Of a DNA stretch of 16,760 nt, positions 1 through 7,069 are shown piece by piece. Position 1 is the first letter of the stretch, and every line of letters begins with the position of its first letter. Made by a program: the position numbers and the translations under genes. The stretch spans positions 1 to 16,760 of the forward strand of contig DATCGY010000152.1 in NCBI GenBank assembly GCA_036508635.1, in the 5' to 3' direction. The notes below the pieces were generated by a model that was not told the DNA's origin, did no database searches, and saw only the letters and a list, made by a program, of their open reading frames with translations. This DNA is from FEN-727 sp036508635 (GTDB lineage: Bacteria > Actinomycetota > Geothermincolia > Fen-727 > Anoxymicrobiaceae).

Positions 1-28
1 GCGGAGTTCGACGGAAAAAAGTACCCCT

Positions 29-99
29 CGCCCTGCACTTGAAGACAATCACGCAAACCGGGGTCAAACACACTCTTGCGCCCTGCACTTTGAGACAAT
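29..99. repeat. Pair of 21 bp direct repeats, 50 bp period
   Basis: Two copies of a 21 bp sequence lie at 29-49 and 79-99. They share the core CCCTGCACTTnnAGACAAT and differ only at two adjacent bases (GA at 41-42, TG at 91-92). The start-to-start distance is exactly 50 bp. They sit just beyond the 3' end of the minus-strand gene cluster, in the only non-coding DNA at the left edge (1-118). A T6 run on the minus strand (A6 at 15-20) follows, but I see no stable stem before it, so I do not call a terminator. Spaced direct repeats like these can be binding sites or the multiple terminal repeats of an insertion sequence. No transposase is visible inside the window. Confidence 0.6.
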
Positions 100-118
100 A
101 AGAAGAATTTGTGAGGAG

Positions 119-1684
119 TTAGTCGTCGGAGGGGGTTATTCGGGTGAAGGGACGGATGTCGACGAGGGGAGAGACCCTGCCGCCCCCGTGTTTCATGTAA
201 TAGCGCCTCGCCACGTACACGGCCGCGGCGGCCAGGACGATCCAGCCGAAGGTCAACAGCACGGCGCGTCCGCCTGCGGGGTGGAAGAGGGGGAAGAAGA
301 ACATGAGGAGCTTCTTGATGAAGCCGTTGTCGAGGAAGTGCGGCAGGAAGATGTTGTCCGTGTTCTCCATGCCGTAGACCCCTACGAAGAACCTGAACGT
401 CCACACGGTGACGACGATCTGGAGCAACGCGAGCACCGCTGCCACGACATATGCTGTTTTTGACCGGACCCTGTCGATAAACATGGCGATGCATACCAGG
501 AACAGCGCCGCGAGTGGGACCAGGTACCGCTGCACCGGGGCGGCGCCTCCGTTCCAAGATTGGAAGAACCCCAGCACGAGCGTGTGGAGTCCGATGCAGA
601 TCGGGAAGAAGACCCACCACTTCTCCCATTCGAACGCGTTGCTCGGGAGCCCGAGCCCCGGCAGGAACAGCAGAAACAGCGGCGCGAACAGGAAGAGCCC
701 CCAGGCCCTGTCCAGGAACATGCCCGGGATGCCCCAGCCGGAGTTTGTCCCCCAGTATCCCCCCTGAAACTTGCTTCCTCCGGAAGCCGTGAGGCCTTTG
801 ACGAGGCTGGGTCCGAACGCCCATGCCGTCAGGGCAAGCAGCACGACCACGGCGAGGGCGGCGGGCACGAGCCAGGCCGCGAGCAACCTGCGGTTCTTTC
901 CGTGGGTGACCAACAGGAAGAGTATGAAGAAGGAGATCGATATCGCGATGAACTTAGGATGGAAGAGCAGTAAAAGCCCGCTCGATGCCCCGAGCAGGGC
1001 CGCGTGAAGCGCCTTTCCAGACTCGCGCAGCCTCCATCCGCTCCAGAGGCCGAGAGCCACGAGGAAGATGGCGGCGGTCTCCGGGTAGATCAGCCGCGAA
1101 TAGAAGAGGAGCGGGTAAGAGAAGAAAAGGAACAGTGTGGTCCCGGCGGCGATGGGCCTGGACACGAACCTGTCGGCCACCAGGAAAGCAAAGACCGCCG
1201 CAAAGCATGTGATGAGTATCATGGTCAGCGCGGCGCCCTTGTAGCCGAATATCCAGAACCCGGGGAGCACGACGAGTGAGAGGAACATCGGGTGCGTCGA
1301 GACGTACCTTCCACCCCGCCCGCGCGTGACGTGCAGCATGATGTCGTTCTCCTCGAAGTACGGGCGGTAGACTTTATCCCTGTACTGGTTCGCGAGGAAG
1401 ACGTCGCCGTCGTGAAGTATGCTCTCGGTGATTACCAGGTAATGAGTCTCGTCGCCTTGCGTCGTTGTGGCTCCCTTATATCGCGGTACAAGGAACATGA
1501 CCGACACGTAGACGCACAGGCAGACCACGAATATCACGGCCGCTACGCGGCTCCGCCCCGGCAGGCGCATCCACGCCGAGCCGAGACCCGCGACCCCTTC
1601 CCTGGCGATCTTGTCCCATGACCTGGCAGGTTTCTCTTCGGACGCATCCTGCGCGCCCGCGCCCGGGGTTACTTCTTCGTGCAT
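119..1684 (-). CDS. Polytopic GT-C-type glycosyltransferase (GT39/ArnT-like)
   Basis: This is an integral membrane protein of 521 residues when started at the ATG at 1684. The reading frame stays open to 2026, but that stretch lies inside the methyltransferase gene and is not membrane-like. The first membrane segment is at about residues 46-66. It is followed by an extracytoplasmic loop with QGDETHY (76-82), an acidic motif in the place where PMT/ArnT-type GT-C enzymes keep catalytic Asp/Glu. Roughly ten more hydrophobic segments follow. SWNGG...QRYLVP (about 376-390) resembles the conserved WxGG...RYLxP loop of GT-C proteins. By family, such enzymes move a sugar from polyprenyl phosphate to an acceptor outside the membrane; donor and acceptor are unknown here. 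The start overlaps the end of the methyltransferase gene by 16 nt, so translation is probably coupled. It is the last gene of the minus arm. Confidence 0.8.
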   Translation of the reverse strand: MHEEVTPGAGAQDASEEKPARSWDKIAREGVAGLGSAWMRLPGRSRVAAVIFVVCLCVYVSVMFLVPRYKGATTTQGDETHYLVITESILHDGDVFLANQYRDKVYRPYFEENDIMLHVTRGRGGRYVSTHPMFLSLVVLPGFWIFGYKGAALTMILITCFAAVFAFLVADRFVSRPIAAGTTLFLFFSYPLLFYSRLIYPETAAIFLVALGLWSGWRLRESGKALHAALLGASSGLLLLFHPKFIAISISFFILFLLVTHGKNRRLLAAWLVPAALAVVVLLALTAWAFGPSLVKGLTASGGSKFQGGYWGTNSGWGIPGMFLDRAWGLFLFAPLFLLFLPGLGLPSNAFEWEKWWVFFPICIGLHTLVLGFFQSWNGGAAPVQRYLVPLAALFLVCIAMFIDRVRSKTAYVVAAVLALLQIVVTVWTFRFFVGVYGMENTDNIFLPHFLDNGFIKKLLMFFFPLFHPAGGRAVLLTFGWIVLAAAAVYVARRYYMKHGGGRVSPLVDIRPFTRITPSDD

Positions 1685-2751
1685 ACCAGCACCAGGTCGA
1701 ACGCCCGCGTCGGTGCGAGCTTTCCAGTCCACATCAACACCCTGTAGGCGAAAGCGTAGCGAGGTTTGTCGAACAGCGATATCAGCATGTCCACACGTTG
1801 GCCGGCGGGCCTGTACCAGTTGAGGAGAAGCTCCAGGTATATCCCGGTTGCGTGCTTGACAAGAAATCCGCTGTTGACCAGGGCGGCCTTGATCTCCGGG
1901 AGGTTCATCTCTAGCACATGCTCCGGATGTACGGGCATCGCGCGCCGGTTGGCCCGCGACAGCAGGCGGTCGCGGTTTGGGGTCGAGAGTATGAGCGTCC
2001 CGCCGGGCTTCAGCACTCGACCCCATTCGGCCAGCGCCGCGTCGGTGTCCTGAACGTGCTCGATTATCTCACCGGCGTACACCGCGTCGAAGGAGTCGTC
2101 TTCGAAGGGAAGGTCGACAGCGTCAGCGACCATCCAGTTCCACGACGGGACCAACCCCCGCATCTTGTCCATGGCGGCGGAGTCAAGGTCGCAGCACGTC
2201 ATGTCAAAATCCCAGTCCGTGGTAATGAGGAAGAAGATACTGTATCCGGACCCGACATCGAGAACACGGCTGCCGGGCTTGATGTGCTGGCGGAATAAGC
2301 CTCCGATCACGCGCATGCGAGCTTCGTGGAACGCGTGGAAGAACGGGTGCTCCACGACGTACTCGTCCTGGTGCGAATCCTGGTTGTAATAACGTTCGAG
2401 CACCGCGGTGTCGGTTACGTGGACATCGAACGTGTGGGCCTTACCCCCCGTGCTGACCACGACCTCCATTGCCGGCCGCACCAGTGTCCCGGGGTCGTGC
2501 GAAAAATCGGTAAGGGCGCCGTCGGATAGAGAGACTATCGATGCCGGTTCGGCAAGCCAGTCGATCTCGACGAGCGCGTCTCCGACCTTATGCTGGTCGA
2601 ACTTCCACGAACCAACCAGCCTCCGCTCGTTTTCCTGCGCCGCGGGGCTGAATATCTCTACTTCGACGGGGCCGTCACCGGCAGCTATGTCGATTTCAAG
2701 GGCGATCCGCCGGGCAGCGGCACCCGCGACGGGCCGTACAGAGCCGATCAC
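1669..2751 (-). CDS. Class I SAM-dependent methyltransferase with beta-rich N-terminal domain
   Basis: The protein has 360 residues. The C-terminal part is a classical class I methyltransferase. Motif I is VLDVGSGY (163-170), acidic residues lie near 188-190 (CCDLD), and the AD adenine-binding pair is at 209-210. EIIEHV follows at 228-233, and RVLKPGGTLILSTPN ends the core at about 245-259. This is the Methyltransf_11/25 pattern of small-molecule and sugar O-methyltransferases. Residues 1-115 are an added region of alternating hydrophobic and polar residues that looks like a beta-sandwich. It has no motif I recognise and might bind glycan or partner proteins. The GTG start overlaps the previous gene's TGA in a GTGA junction (2748-2751), indicating translational coupling. 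It probably methylates a sugar of the surface glycan or caps the chain; the substrate is not evident. Confidence 0.85.
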   Translation of the reverse strand: MIGSVRPVAGAAARRIALEIDIAAGDGPVEVEIFSPAAQENERRLVGSWKFDQHKVGDALVEIDWLAEPASIVSLSDGALTDFSHDPGTLVRPAMEVVVSTGGKAHTFDVHVTDTAVLERYYNQDSHQDEYVVEHPFFHAFHEARMRVIGGLFRQHIKPGSRVLDVGSGYSIFFLITTDWDFDMTCCDLDSAAMDKMRGLVPSWNWMVADAVDLPFEDDSFDAVYAGEIIEHVQDTDAALAEWGRVLKPGGTLILSTPNRDRLLSRANRRAMPVHPEHVLEMNLPEIKAALVNSGFLVKHATGIYLELLLNWYRPAGQRVDMLISLFDKPRYAFAYRVLMWTGKLAPTRAFDLVLVCTKK

Positions 2752-3827
2752 GGGACATCTCCCAGGACTCGCTCGAGGGATTCCTTCAACGTGGAGCGCA
2801 CGGAATCGGGTGAAAAATGCTCCAGCCTTTCCCGCTGCGAGTCGATCACCGAGTTGCGCAGGCCGCCGTCCGTGCGAAGTGACTCGAGGAGCTCGCCTAC
2901 CATGGAGAAATCTTTGCGGCCGAACGCCAGGCCGGCGCCCTCGAGCGTGTAAGGGATCGCGGTCGACGAGTAGGCGACGACGGGCAGGTCGAAAGCCATG
3001 CTCTCGACGAGCGGGACCGCGAACCCCTCGTGTTCGCTCATCGAGAGGAAGATGTCAGCGTCCTCGTAGCAGGAGGCGAGGTCGGCATCGCTCACGCGCC
3101 CGGCGATATGGACGTTGGCCCACATGCCGAACGAGTCTATGAGCCACCGCAACTGGGCGTCGTAGCGATCCACCCAGGAGGCTCCGACGAGGAACAGGTG
3201 TGACTCGCGATTGACGCACCGGTTGTAATAATAGAATGCCCGCAGGACGTCCTCGAGGCGCTTGTTGGGCACTGCGCGGCCGACGAACAGGACCTTGAAC
3301 GAGCCCTCGTACGGCGACATGGGCCCGTCCTCGGCACGCTGTCTTCTCAGGCGCTCATAATCTATGAATATCGGAAGGACACCCGTGCGGCCTGCGTCAA
3401 ACCCCGCGTCCACCAGCTCGAGCCGGTTGAACTCGGAGTCGCCGAGCGCAAGGTCACAGCCACCAAGTTGCGGCAGTACGTCCCGCCCGAGCCTGCAGAA
3501 CTCCGCCACGCCCTTGTCGTAAGCCGCGAAGTACTCTGGCGGGGTGATGTTGTGGTAGATGAGGATGCGCTTGTTGTTCGTCTCGAGGTACTGCCTGTAG
3601 TTGGGACAGAAGAGCGAATAATGGTATATCAGCAGGTCATCGGAGGAGTCCATGTGCCGGGAGTACTCCGAGTCGGGGCGCGCGACCTGGCATCCGAACT
3701 GGTCGAGCGTGTTGGCATAGATGGCTGAATCGTAACCCCACGACTTGACCGTGCGGTCGATCTCCAGGACGTGGTTGCTGACCGCGTCACCGAACTCTAT
3801 GCGGGCGCAGAGCTGGATTACATTCAA
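2748..3827 (-). CDS. GT-B glycosyltransferase, GT4 family
   Basis: With a TTG start at 3827 the protein has 359 residues, beginning MNVIQLCARIEFGDAVSNHV. The frame is open to 3875, but that start would lie deep in the upstream gene. The TTG overlaps the upstream TGA (TTGA, 3824-3827), and GGGAG lies 7 nt ahead of it. The N-terminal domain carries the acceptor-side IYHNITPPEYF stretch (about 90-100). The C-terminal Rossmann domain has VLFVGRAVPNKRLEDVLRAF (about 179-198) and the nucleotide-sugar-binding E-x7-E pair, E267 and E275, in SEHEGFAVPLVESMAF. These are hallmarks of retaining GT4 enzymes that use a nucleotide sugar in the cytoplasm. No signal peptide or membrane segment is visible. The sugar transferred cannot be read from the sequence. 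Confidence 0.88.
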   Translation of the reverse strand: MNVIQLCARIEFGDAVSNHVLEIDRTVKSWGYDSAIYANTLDQFGCQVARPDSEYSRHMDSSDDLLIYHYSLFCPNYRQYLETNNKRILIYHNITPPEYFAAYDKGVAEFCRLGRDVLPQLGGCDLALGDSEFNRLELVDAGFDAGRTGVLPIFIDYERLRRQRAEDGPMSPYEGSFKVLFVGRAVPNKRLEDVLRAFYYYNRCVNRESHLFLVGASWVDRYDAQLRWLIDSFGMWANVHIAGRVSDADLASCYEDADIFLSMSEHEGFAVPLVESMAFDLPVVAYSSTAIPYTLEGAGLAFGRKDFSMVGELLESLRTDGGLRNSVIDSQRERLEHFSPDSVRSTLKESLERVLGDVP

Positions 3828-5026
3828 TGACTGACTCCCAGTGCCTCGAGAAGGCGCTTGATGACCGAGTCCCAATTATACTCTTCCAGGACGTATCGAC
3901 GGCCCGATTCTCCCATGCGCCGCGCGAGGCCGCGGTTGGAGAGCAGCTCCATGAGCGCCTCGGCGAAACTCGGGTAATCTTTGAAAGTCAGCCCGCCACC
4001 GCTGGCCCGCACGTGGTCGCGGGTCACGTCGCATTCCCGGTGCACCAGGGCGGGGGTGCCGGCGAGCCACGACTCGAGCAGGACGATTGAAAGACTCTCG
4101 TTCACCGACGGCTGGCAGAAGACCGAGGCTGCCGCGTAGCCGTCCCATTTCCGCGTCTCGCTTACCCTGCCCAGATCGAAGATCGCGTGCGACGCCTCCG
4201 GCGGTATCGAGATATCGCCCGCCCCCATCAGGACCAGCTTCGCCGCGCCCGGGTTCCGGGTGGCGAATCGCCGGAAGTAGTCGACGAGCATCGGCGTGTT
4301 CTTTCCTCCCTCCCGCCTTCCGGCGTAGAGCACGAAGTCGCCACGCACGGGAGTGCGGTCGAAGAACGCCGCCGCATCGGTGGGATGCACGTTGAAACCC
4401 ATGCCGACAACGGGTCCGGGATCGTCGACATCCAGCAGGCGGGCTGCCAGGGCGCGCTCCCCGGGGCTGTTGAAAACCAGGCCTTTGACGCGCTTGAGCA
4501 TCTTGGTTATCAGGGACTGGTGCGAGTACGGCTCGTCGTGCAAACATGGCACGATGTACGAGCGTTCGGGATAGATCATCGAGCCGAAATAGGTCGTGCC
4601 GAACAGGTAGGGCAGGAACACGAGGTGTGAGTACCCGGTCCCGCGCTCCTTCAGGTGGTCGATCAGCCCGTCGCTCATGACGACGCCGTCCAGCCAGCGC
4701 TCCTGGTCGGTTTCACTGAGGGTGGACCCGGATGTGATGGCGGCGAGCACGTTGTGCAGCCCGGGGTCCCCCAGCGATGTTCGGGCGCCGAAGCGCGTGA
4801 CCTCGACGCCGTTCAGCATGCAAGTGCCGGCGGGGAAGTGGTCTTTCCACGTGTAATGGTCGACGGCTCGCGTTGCGAGCGCGGTGACCTTATAGCCGCG
4901 CCTCGCAAGCTCCTCCGCGGTCCGGCGCGCCAGGTCTTCCGCGCCCCCGACTACCTCTTCCCCGTACCGCGGGACGACGAAAGCCGGATGAAAACCTGGT
5001 GCTGTTCCTGTGGAGAGCCGGGTCAT
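3824..5026 (-). CDS. GT-B glycosyltransferase, GT4 family
   Basis: The protein has 400 residues when started at the ATG at 5026, 2 nt after the upstream gene's stop. The frame continues to 5155 but only across the upstream gene, and that extension is Arg-rich and out of character. The N-terminal glycine-rich loop reads YGEEVVGGAEDLARRTAEELARRG (21-44), the typical donor-site GGAE of GT4 proteins. The second domain has FVLYAGRREGGKN (about 231-243) and the E-x7-E pair, E310 and E318, in VNESLSIVLLESW, followed by AGTPALVH. RxxGKN is a common phosphate-binding signature of the family. The enzyme is cytoplasmic or peripheral to the membrane. It should add one residue to the growing lipid-linked oligosaccharide together with the next gene, whose start overlaps its stop. 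Sugar specificity is unknown. Confidence 0.88.
   Translation of the reverse strand: MTRLSTGTAPGFHPAFVVPRYGEEVVGGAEDLARRTAEELARRGYKVTALATRAVDHYTWKDHFPAGTCMLNGVEVTRFGARTSLGDPGLHNVLAAITSGSTLSETDQERWLDGVVMSDGLIDHLKERGTGYSHLVFLPYLFGTTYFGSMIYPERSYIVPCLHDEPYSHQSLITKMLKRVKGLVFNSPGERALAARLLDVDDPGPVVGMGFNVHPTDAAAFFDRTPVRGDFVLYAGRREGGKNTPMLVDYFRRFATRNPGAAKLVLMGAGDISIPPEASHAIFDLGRVSETRKWDGYAAASVFCQPSVNESLSIVLLESWLAGTPALVHRECDVTRDHVRASGGGLTFKDYPSFAEALMELLSNRGLARRMGESGRRYVLEEYNWDSVIKRLLEALGVSH
3835..3839 (-). promoter_or_regulatory. Shine-Dalgarno GGGAG fixing the TTG start at 3827
   Basis: On the minus strand GGGAG is followed by 7 nt and then TTG, which overlaps the preceding stop as TTGA. This spacing is ideal and supports the unusual TTG start of the downstream GT4 gene over the longer reading frame. 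Confidence 0.65.
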
Positions 5027-5028
5027 CT

Positions 5029-5994
5029 CTATCGCTTGCGCGCCGCGGCGACGTAGCCCCGCTTCAACGGCTCGGCGCCGCTCTCCAGGTTTGTGATGGA
5101 GATATCCTCGAATCCCGCGAGCTCGAGCGCTTTCGTCACGACCGGGCCGGCGCACCAGGCGGGCGCGGGGGACCCGACCGCAAAAGAGTGAACCACTATG
5201 ACGAGCCGTCCGCCCGGCTCGAGAGCCAGGTAGGCGCGCCTCGTCAGGTTTACAAGCATCTCGGGGCGCAGCCAGAAAGCAAGCTCACAGAGAAGTGCAG
5301 CTTCGAGGCTGGCCTCGGGCACCTGAGAAAGGAAAGCGAGCGGGCCCGCGCGATTGACCACGGCGCTCGAAGCTTCGTCCCACGATGTTCCGGGAGAAAC
5401 GCAGCCGACGGTCATCCCGTTGTCGCGCAACACCCCCAGAAGGCCTTCAGGGAAGGGACCTACCGATATGAGTTGGGAGACCCCATCGACCGAACGGACA
5501 ACCGCCTCCTGAACGGCTCGAGCCTCGTCGTCACCGATCATGGACCCGGCGAGCGCGGCGAGGTCATCCTCGGCGGCGAGCGCCTCGGCGCGCTGTCCGA
5601 TCGCCTCGCGCTTGAGCGCCTCGAGCGCCATGGCAACGTGCCGGTTGAACGCCGTCTGCTCGCGCTGGATAGGCCCCACGGCCACGCGTGCCCAGATCCG
5701 TGCGAGGCGCTTGGCGAATATGACAAGGGGGCCGATGCCGCGCTTCTCGGTCTCGACCGGGTACGCCGTCGAGACCTCCCATGACGCCAGTGCGCGGGTC
5801 GCGGCGTAGTCAAGGGCCGAGACAGGTGGCAGGGATCGAGGGTCCTCCTCGTCGGGAAGCCTCTCGGCCAGCAGGGACTCGACCTCGTGGTTGTAAACAC
5901 CCGCGCGGCGTCTGGCGTCGACCCTCCGGGCCAGCTCCTCCTCGAGGGCGGCCGTGTCGATGCTCTTGCTCTCCACTTTGAACTCGGGTTCCAA
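5029..5994 (-). CDS. Glycan-locus module fused to a degenerate methyltransferase-like domain
   Basis: This protein of 321 residues starts at TTG (5994), with GGAGGA just upstream. Residues 11-25 (IDTAALEEELARRVD) are helical. Residues 70-125 form a compact module: SWEV, then KRGIGPLVIFAKR, then GPIQREQTAFNRHV. Helical, coiled-coil-like sequence runs to about 165. The same module occurs in the small protein at 9462-9932. Residues 168-321 follow the layout of a class I methyltransferase, including LEPGGRLVIVVHS (258-270) and a C-terminal GFEDI strand. The motif I position, however, reads LISVGPFPEG instead of LDxGCGxG, and no acidic residue is obvious at the end of the second strand. SAM binding is therefore doubtful, and a structural or regulatory role is possible. 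It is the promoter-proximal gene of the minus arm, 2 nt before a GT4 gene. Confidence 0.72.
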   Translation of the reverse strand: MEPEFKVESKSIDTAALEEELARRVDARRRAGVYNHEVESLLAERLPDEEDPRSLPPVSALDYAATRALASWEVSTAYPVETEKRGIGPLVIFAKRLARIWARVAVGPIQREQTAFNRHVAMALEALKREAIGQRAEALAAEDDLAALAGSMIGDDEARAVQEAVVRSVDGVSQLISVGPFPEGLLGVLRDNGMTVGCVSPGTSWDEASSAVVNRAGPLAFLSQVPEASLEAALLCELAFWLRPEMLVNLTRRAYLALEPGGRLVIVVHSFAVGSPAPAWCAGPVVTKALELAGFEDISITNLESGAEPLKRGYVAAARKR

Positions 5995-5998
5995 TGGG

Positions 5999-6004
5999 TC
6001 CTCC
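5999..6004 (-). promoter_or_regulatory. Shine-Dalgarno GGAGGA before the TTG start at 5994
   Basis: A full GGAGGA on the minus strand is separated by CCCA from the TTG codon at 5994-5992. The spacing is slightly short, but no ATG is available and the next in-frame GTG (5976) has no such signal, so TTG is the best start. Confidence 0.55.
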
Positions 6005-6047
6005 GGGAAGCCGGACGATTGCTCGAAGAGTAGCGAACTTGCATAGG

Positions 6048-6053
6048 ATTATA
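6048..6053 (-). promoter_or_regulatory. Candidate -10 box TATAAT of the minus arm
   Basis: The minus strand reads TATAAT exactly at 6053-6048, about 54 nt upstream of the TTG start at 5994. That leaves room for a leader of about 45 nt carrying the GGAGGA. No convincing TTGACA-like -35 lies 16-19 nt upstream, and there is no extended TG motif, so an activator or another sigma factor may be needed. Confidence 0.45.
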
Positions 6054-6143
6054 ACCGAAAAGCCAGTCGCGGGGGCATTGCGGTGGGCTGGTGAGCGTCG
6101 CCGGTCGATACGCCGGCCACAAGGCAAACTGCACCTTTGGGAC

Positions 6144-6165
6144 GAAATTTAATATGTTAGACTTA
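6144..6165 (+). promoter_or_regulatory. AT-rich patch, possible plus-arm promoter
   Basis: The stretch around AAATTTAATATG and TTAGACTTA is strongly AT-rich against a GC-rich background and ends about 40 nt before the rmlD start. Possible -10 hexamers are TATGTT (6153-6158) and TAGACT (6158-6163). The -35 candidates (TTTGGG/TTGGGA near 6136-6142) fit poorly in sequence and spacing. I call the region, not an exact promoter. Confidence 0.3.
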
Positions 6166-6202
6166 GCCGGAGTTTTGCCGATCTGATGGAAGACCCGGAC
6201 CC

Positions 6203-7069
6203 ATGAAAATACTCCTCACCGGCAGCAGCGGTCAGCTGGGCACGGACATAAGGCTCGTAAGCGAAGGCGTCCACGAGATAGTCGCGCACGACCTCGACCT
6301 GGACATCACGGACAGGGTCGCCGTGGCGCGGCGATTCGCGCAGGTGCGCCCAGACCTGGTGCTCAACGCCGCTGCATACACAAACGTCGACGCCGCCGAA
6401 TCCGACGAGCTGAATGCCTATCGCGTCAACGCCCTGGGCGTTCAGAACCTCGCCCTGGCGTGCCAGGGGTCGCACACTCCGCTCCTGCACGTGTCGACCG
6501 ACTTCGTCTTCAGTGGAGACGCCGGCAGGCCTTACACGGAGTTTGACCGACCCGAGCCACGGGGCGTATACGGCCGGAGCAAGCACGCCGGGGAGCAGTA
6601 CGTCACGTCGTTGCTCGACCGCTACTATATCTGCCGGACCTCGTGGCTGTTCGGCACAGGCGGCGGCAACTTCGTAAAGAGCATCATCAATGCGGGCCGG
6701 ACGAACGACCGGGTATGTGTTGTCGACGACCAGACGGGGAGCCCTACCTACTCGCGCGACCTGGCAAAGAAGCTCCTCGAGATAATCGAGAACGGGGCGT
6801 ACGGCATCTATCACGTATCGAACGCCGGGAGCTGTACGTGGTACCGGTTTACCCGCGAGATATTCGAGCTGGCCGGAGTCGAAACGCCGGTAGAGCCGAT
6901 TACCACCGGCGAGCTCGGGCGGCCCGCCCCACGGCCGCGCTACTCTGTAATGCGTGGCCTGGCGCTGGAGCTGCAGGGGCTCGCGCCGATGCGCCCGTAC
7001 GCCGCGGCGCTAGAGGATTTCCTAATGCGCGACCTGCCTTCTGTCGAGTCAGCCGAGGCGGCACGATGA
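6203..7069 (+). CDS. rfbD: dTDP-4-dehydrorhamnose reductase (RmlD)
   Basis: This enzyme carries out the last step of dTDP-L-rhamnose synthesis, the NAD(P)H-dependent reduction of dTDP-4-dehydro-L-rhamnose. The 288-residue length is normal for the family. An extended short-chain dehydrogenase fold is visible: the cofactor loop GSSGQLG at 7-13, then NAAAYTNVDAAE (55-66), STDFVFSG (98-105), and the catalytic YxxxK as Y123-GRS-K127. The C-terminal YGIYHVSNAGSCTWYRFT and RPxxS-like RPRYSVM segments are typical of RmlD. It starts at ATG with a weak GGAAG about 10 nt upstream and opens the plus arm. The stop overlaps the next start in an ATGA junction (7066-7069). Its presence suggests rhamnose in the glycan, but rmlA, rmlB and rmlC are not in this window. 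Confidence 0.93.
   Translation: MKILLTGSSGQLGTDIRLVSEGVHEIVAHDLDLDITDRVAVARRFAQVRPDLVLNAAAYTNVDAAESDELNAYRVNALGVQNLALACQGSHTPLLHVSTDFVFSGDAGRPYTEFDRPEPRGVYGRSKHAGEQYVTSLLDRYYICRTSWLFGTGGGNFVKSIINAGRTNDRVCVVDDQTGSPTYSRDLAKKLLEIIENGAYGIYHVSNAGSCTWYRFTREIFELAGVETPVEPITTGELGRPAPRPRYSVMRGLALELQGLAPMRPYAAALEDFLMRDLPSVESAEAAR

Larger units (their letters stand above)
5995..6202. promoter_or_regulatory. Divergent intergenic control region
   Basis: These 208 bp separate the two arms and are the only place where both must be initiated. No ORF with coding character, tRNA or long inverted repeat was seen. On the minus strand there is a perfect TATAAT. On the plus side an AT-rich patch stands out from GC-rich surroundings at 6144-6165. 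Control of both arms from this segment is an inference from layout. Confidence 0.55.

Noticed and set aside
29..99. CRISPR array
   Set aside because: There are only two imperfect copies of 21 bp with a spacer of 29 bp, no third repeat and no cas genes.
1..118. Intrinsic terminator for the minus arm at the T6 run (15-20)
   Set aside because: No stem of useful strength lies just before the T-run on the minus strand.
1685..2026. N-terminal extension of the minus-arm GT-C gene to 2026
   Set aside because: The added 114 residues are Arg/Pro/Gly-rich and lie wholly within the methyltransferase gene, including its catalytic domain end; ATG 1684 gives a normal GT-C N-terminus.
5027..5155. N-terminal extension of the second GT4 gene to 5155
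   Set aside because: The extension overlaps the methyltransferase-like gene and is Arg-rich; the GT4 N-terminal strand begins after the ATG at 5026.
6144..6165. Archaeal TATA box before rmlD
   Set aside because: The patch resembles one, but Shine-Dalgarno sites, TTG/GTG starts, rmlD and the YfhO/DUF2079 families in this arrangement fit a bacterium better.
6643..7065. Upstream extension of the plus-arm GT4 frame to 6643
   Set aside because: It lies inside rmlD in another frame; the ATG at 7066 has the typical ATGA overlap and starts a standard GT4 N-terminus.
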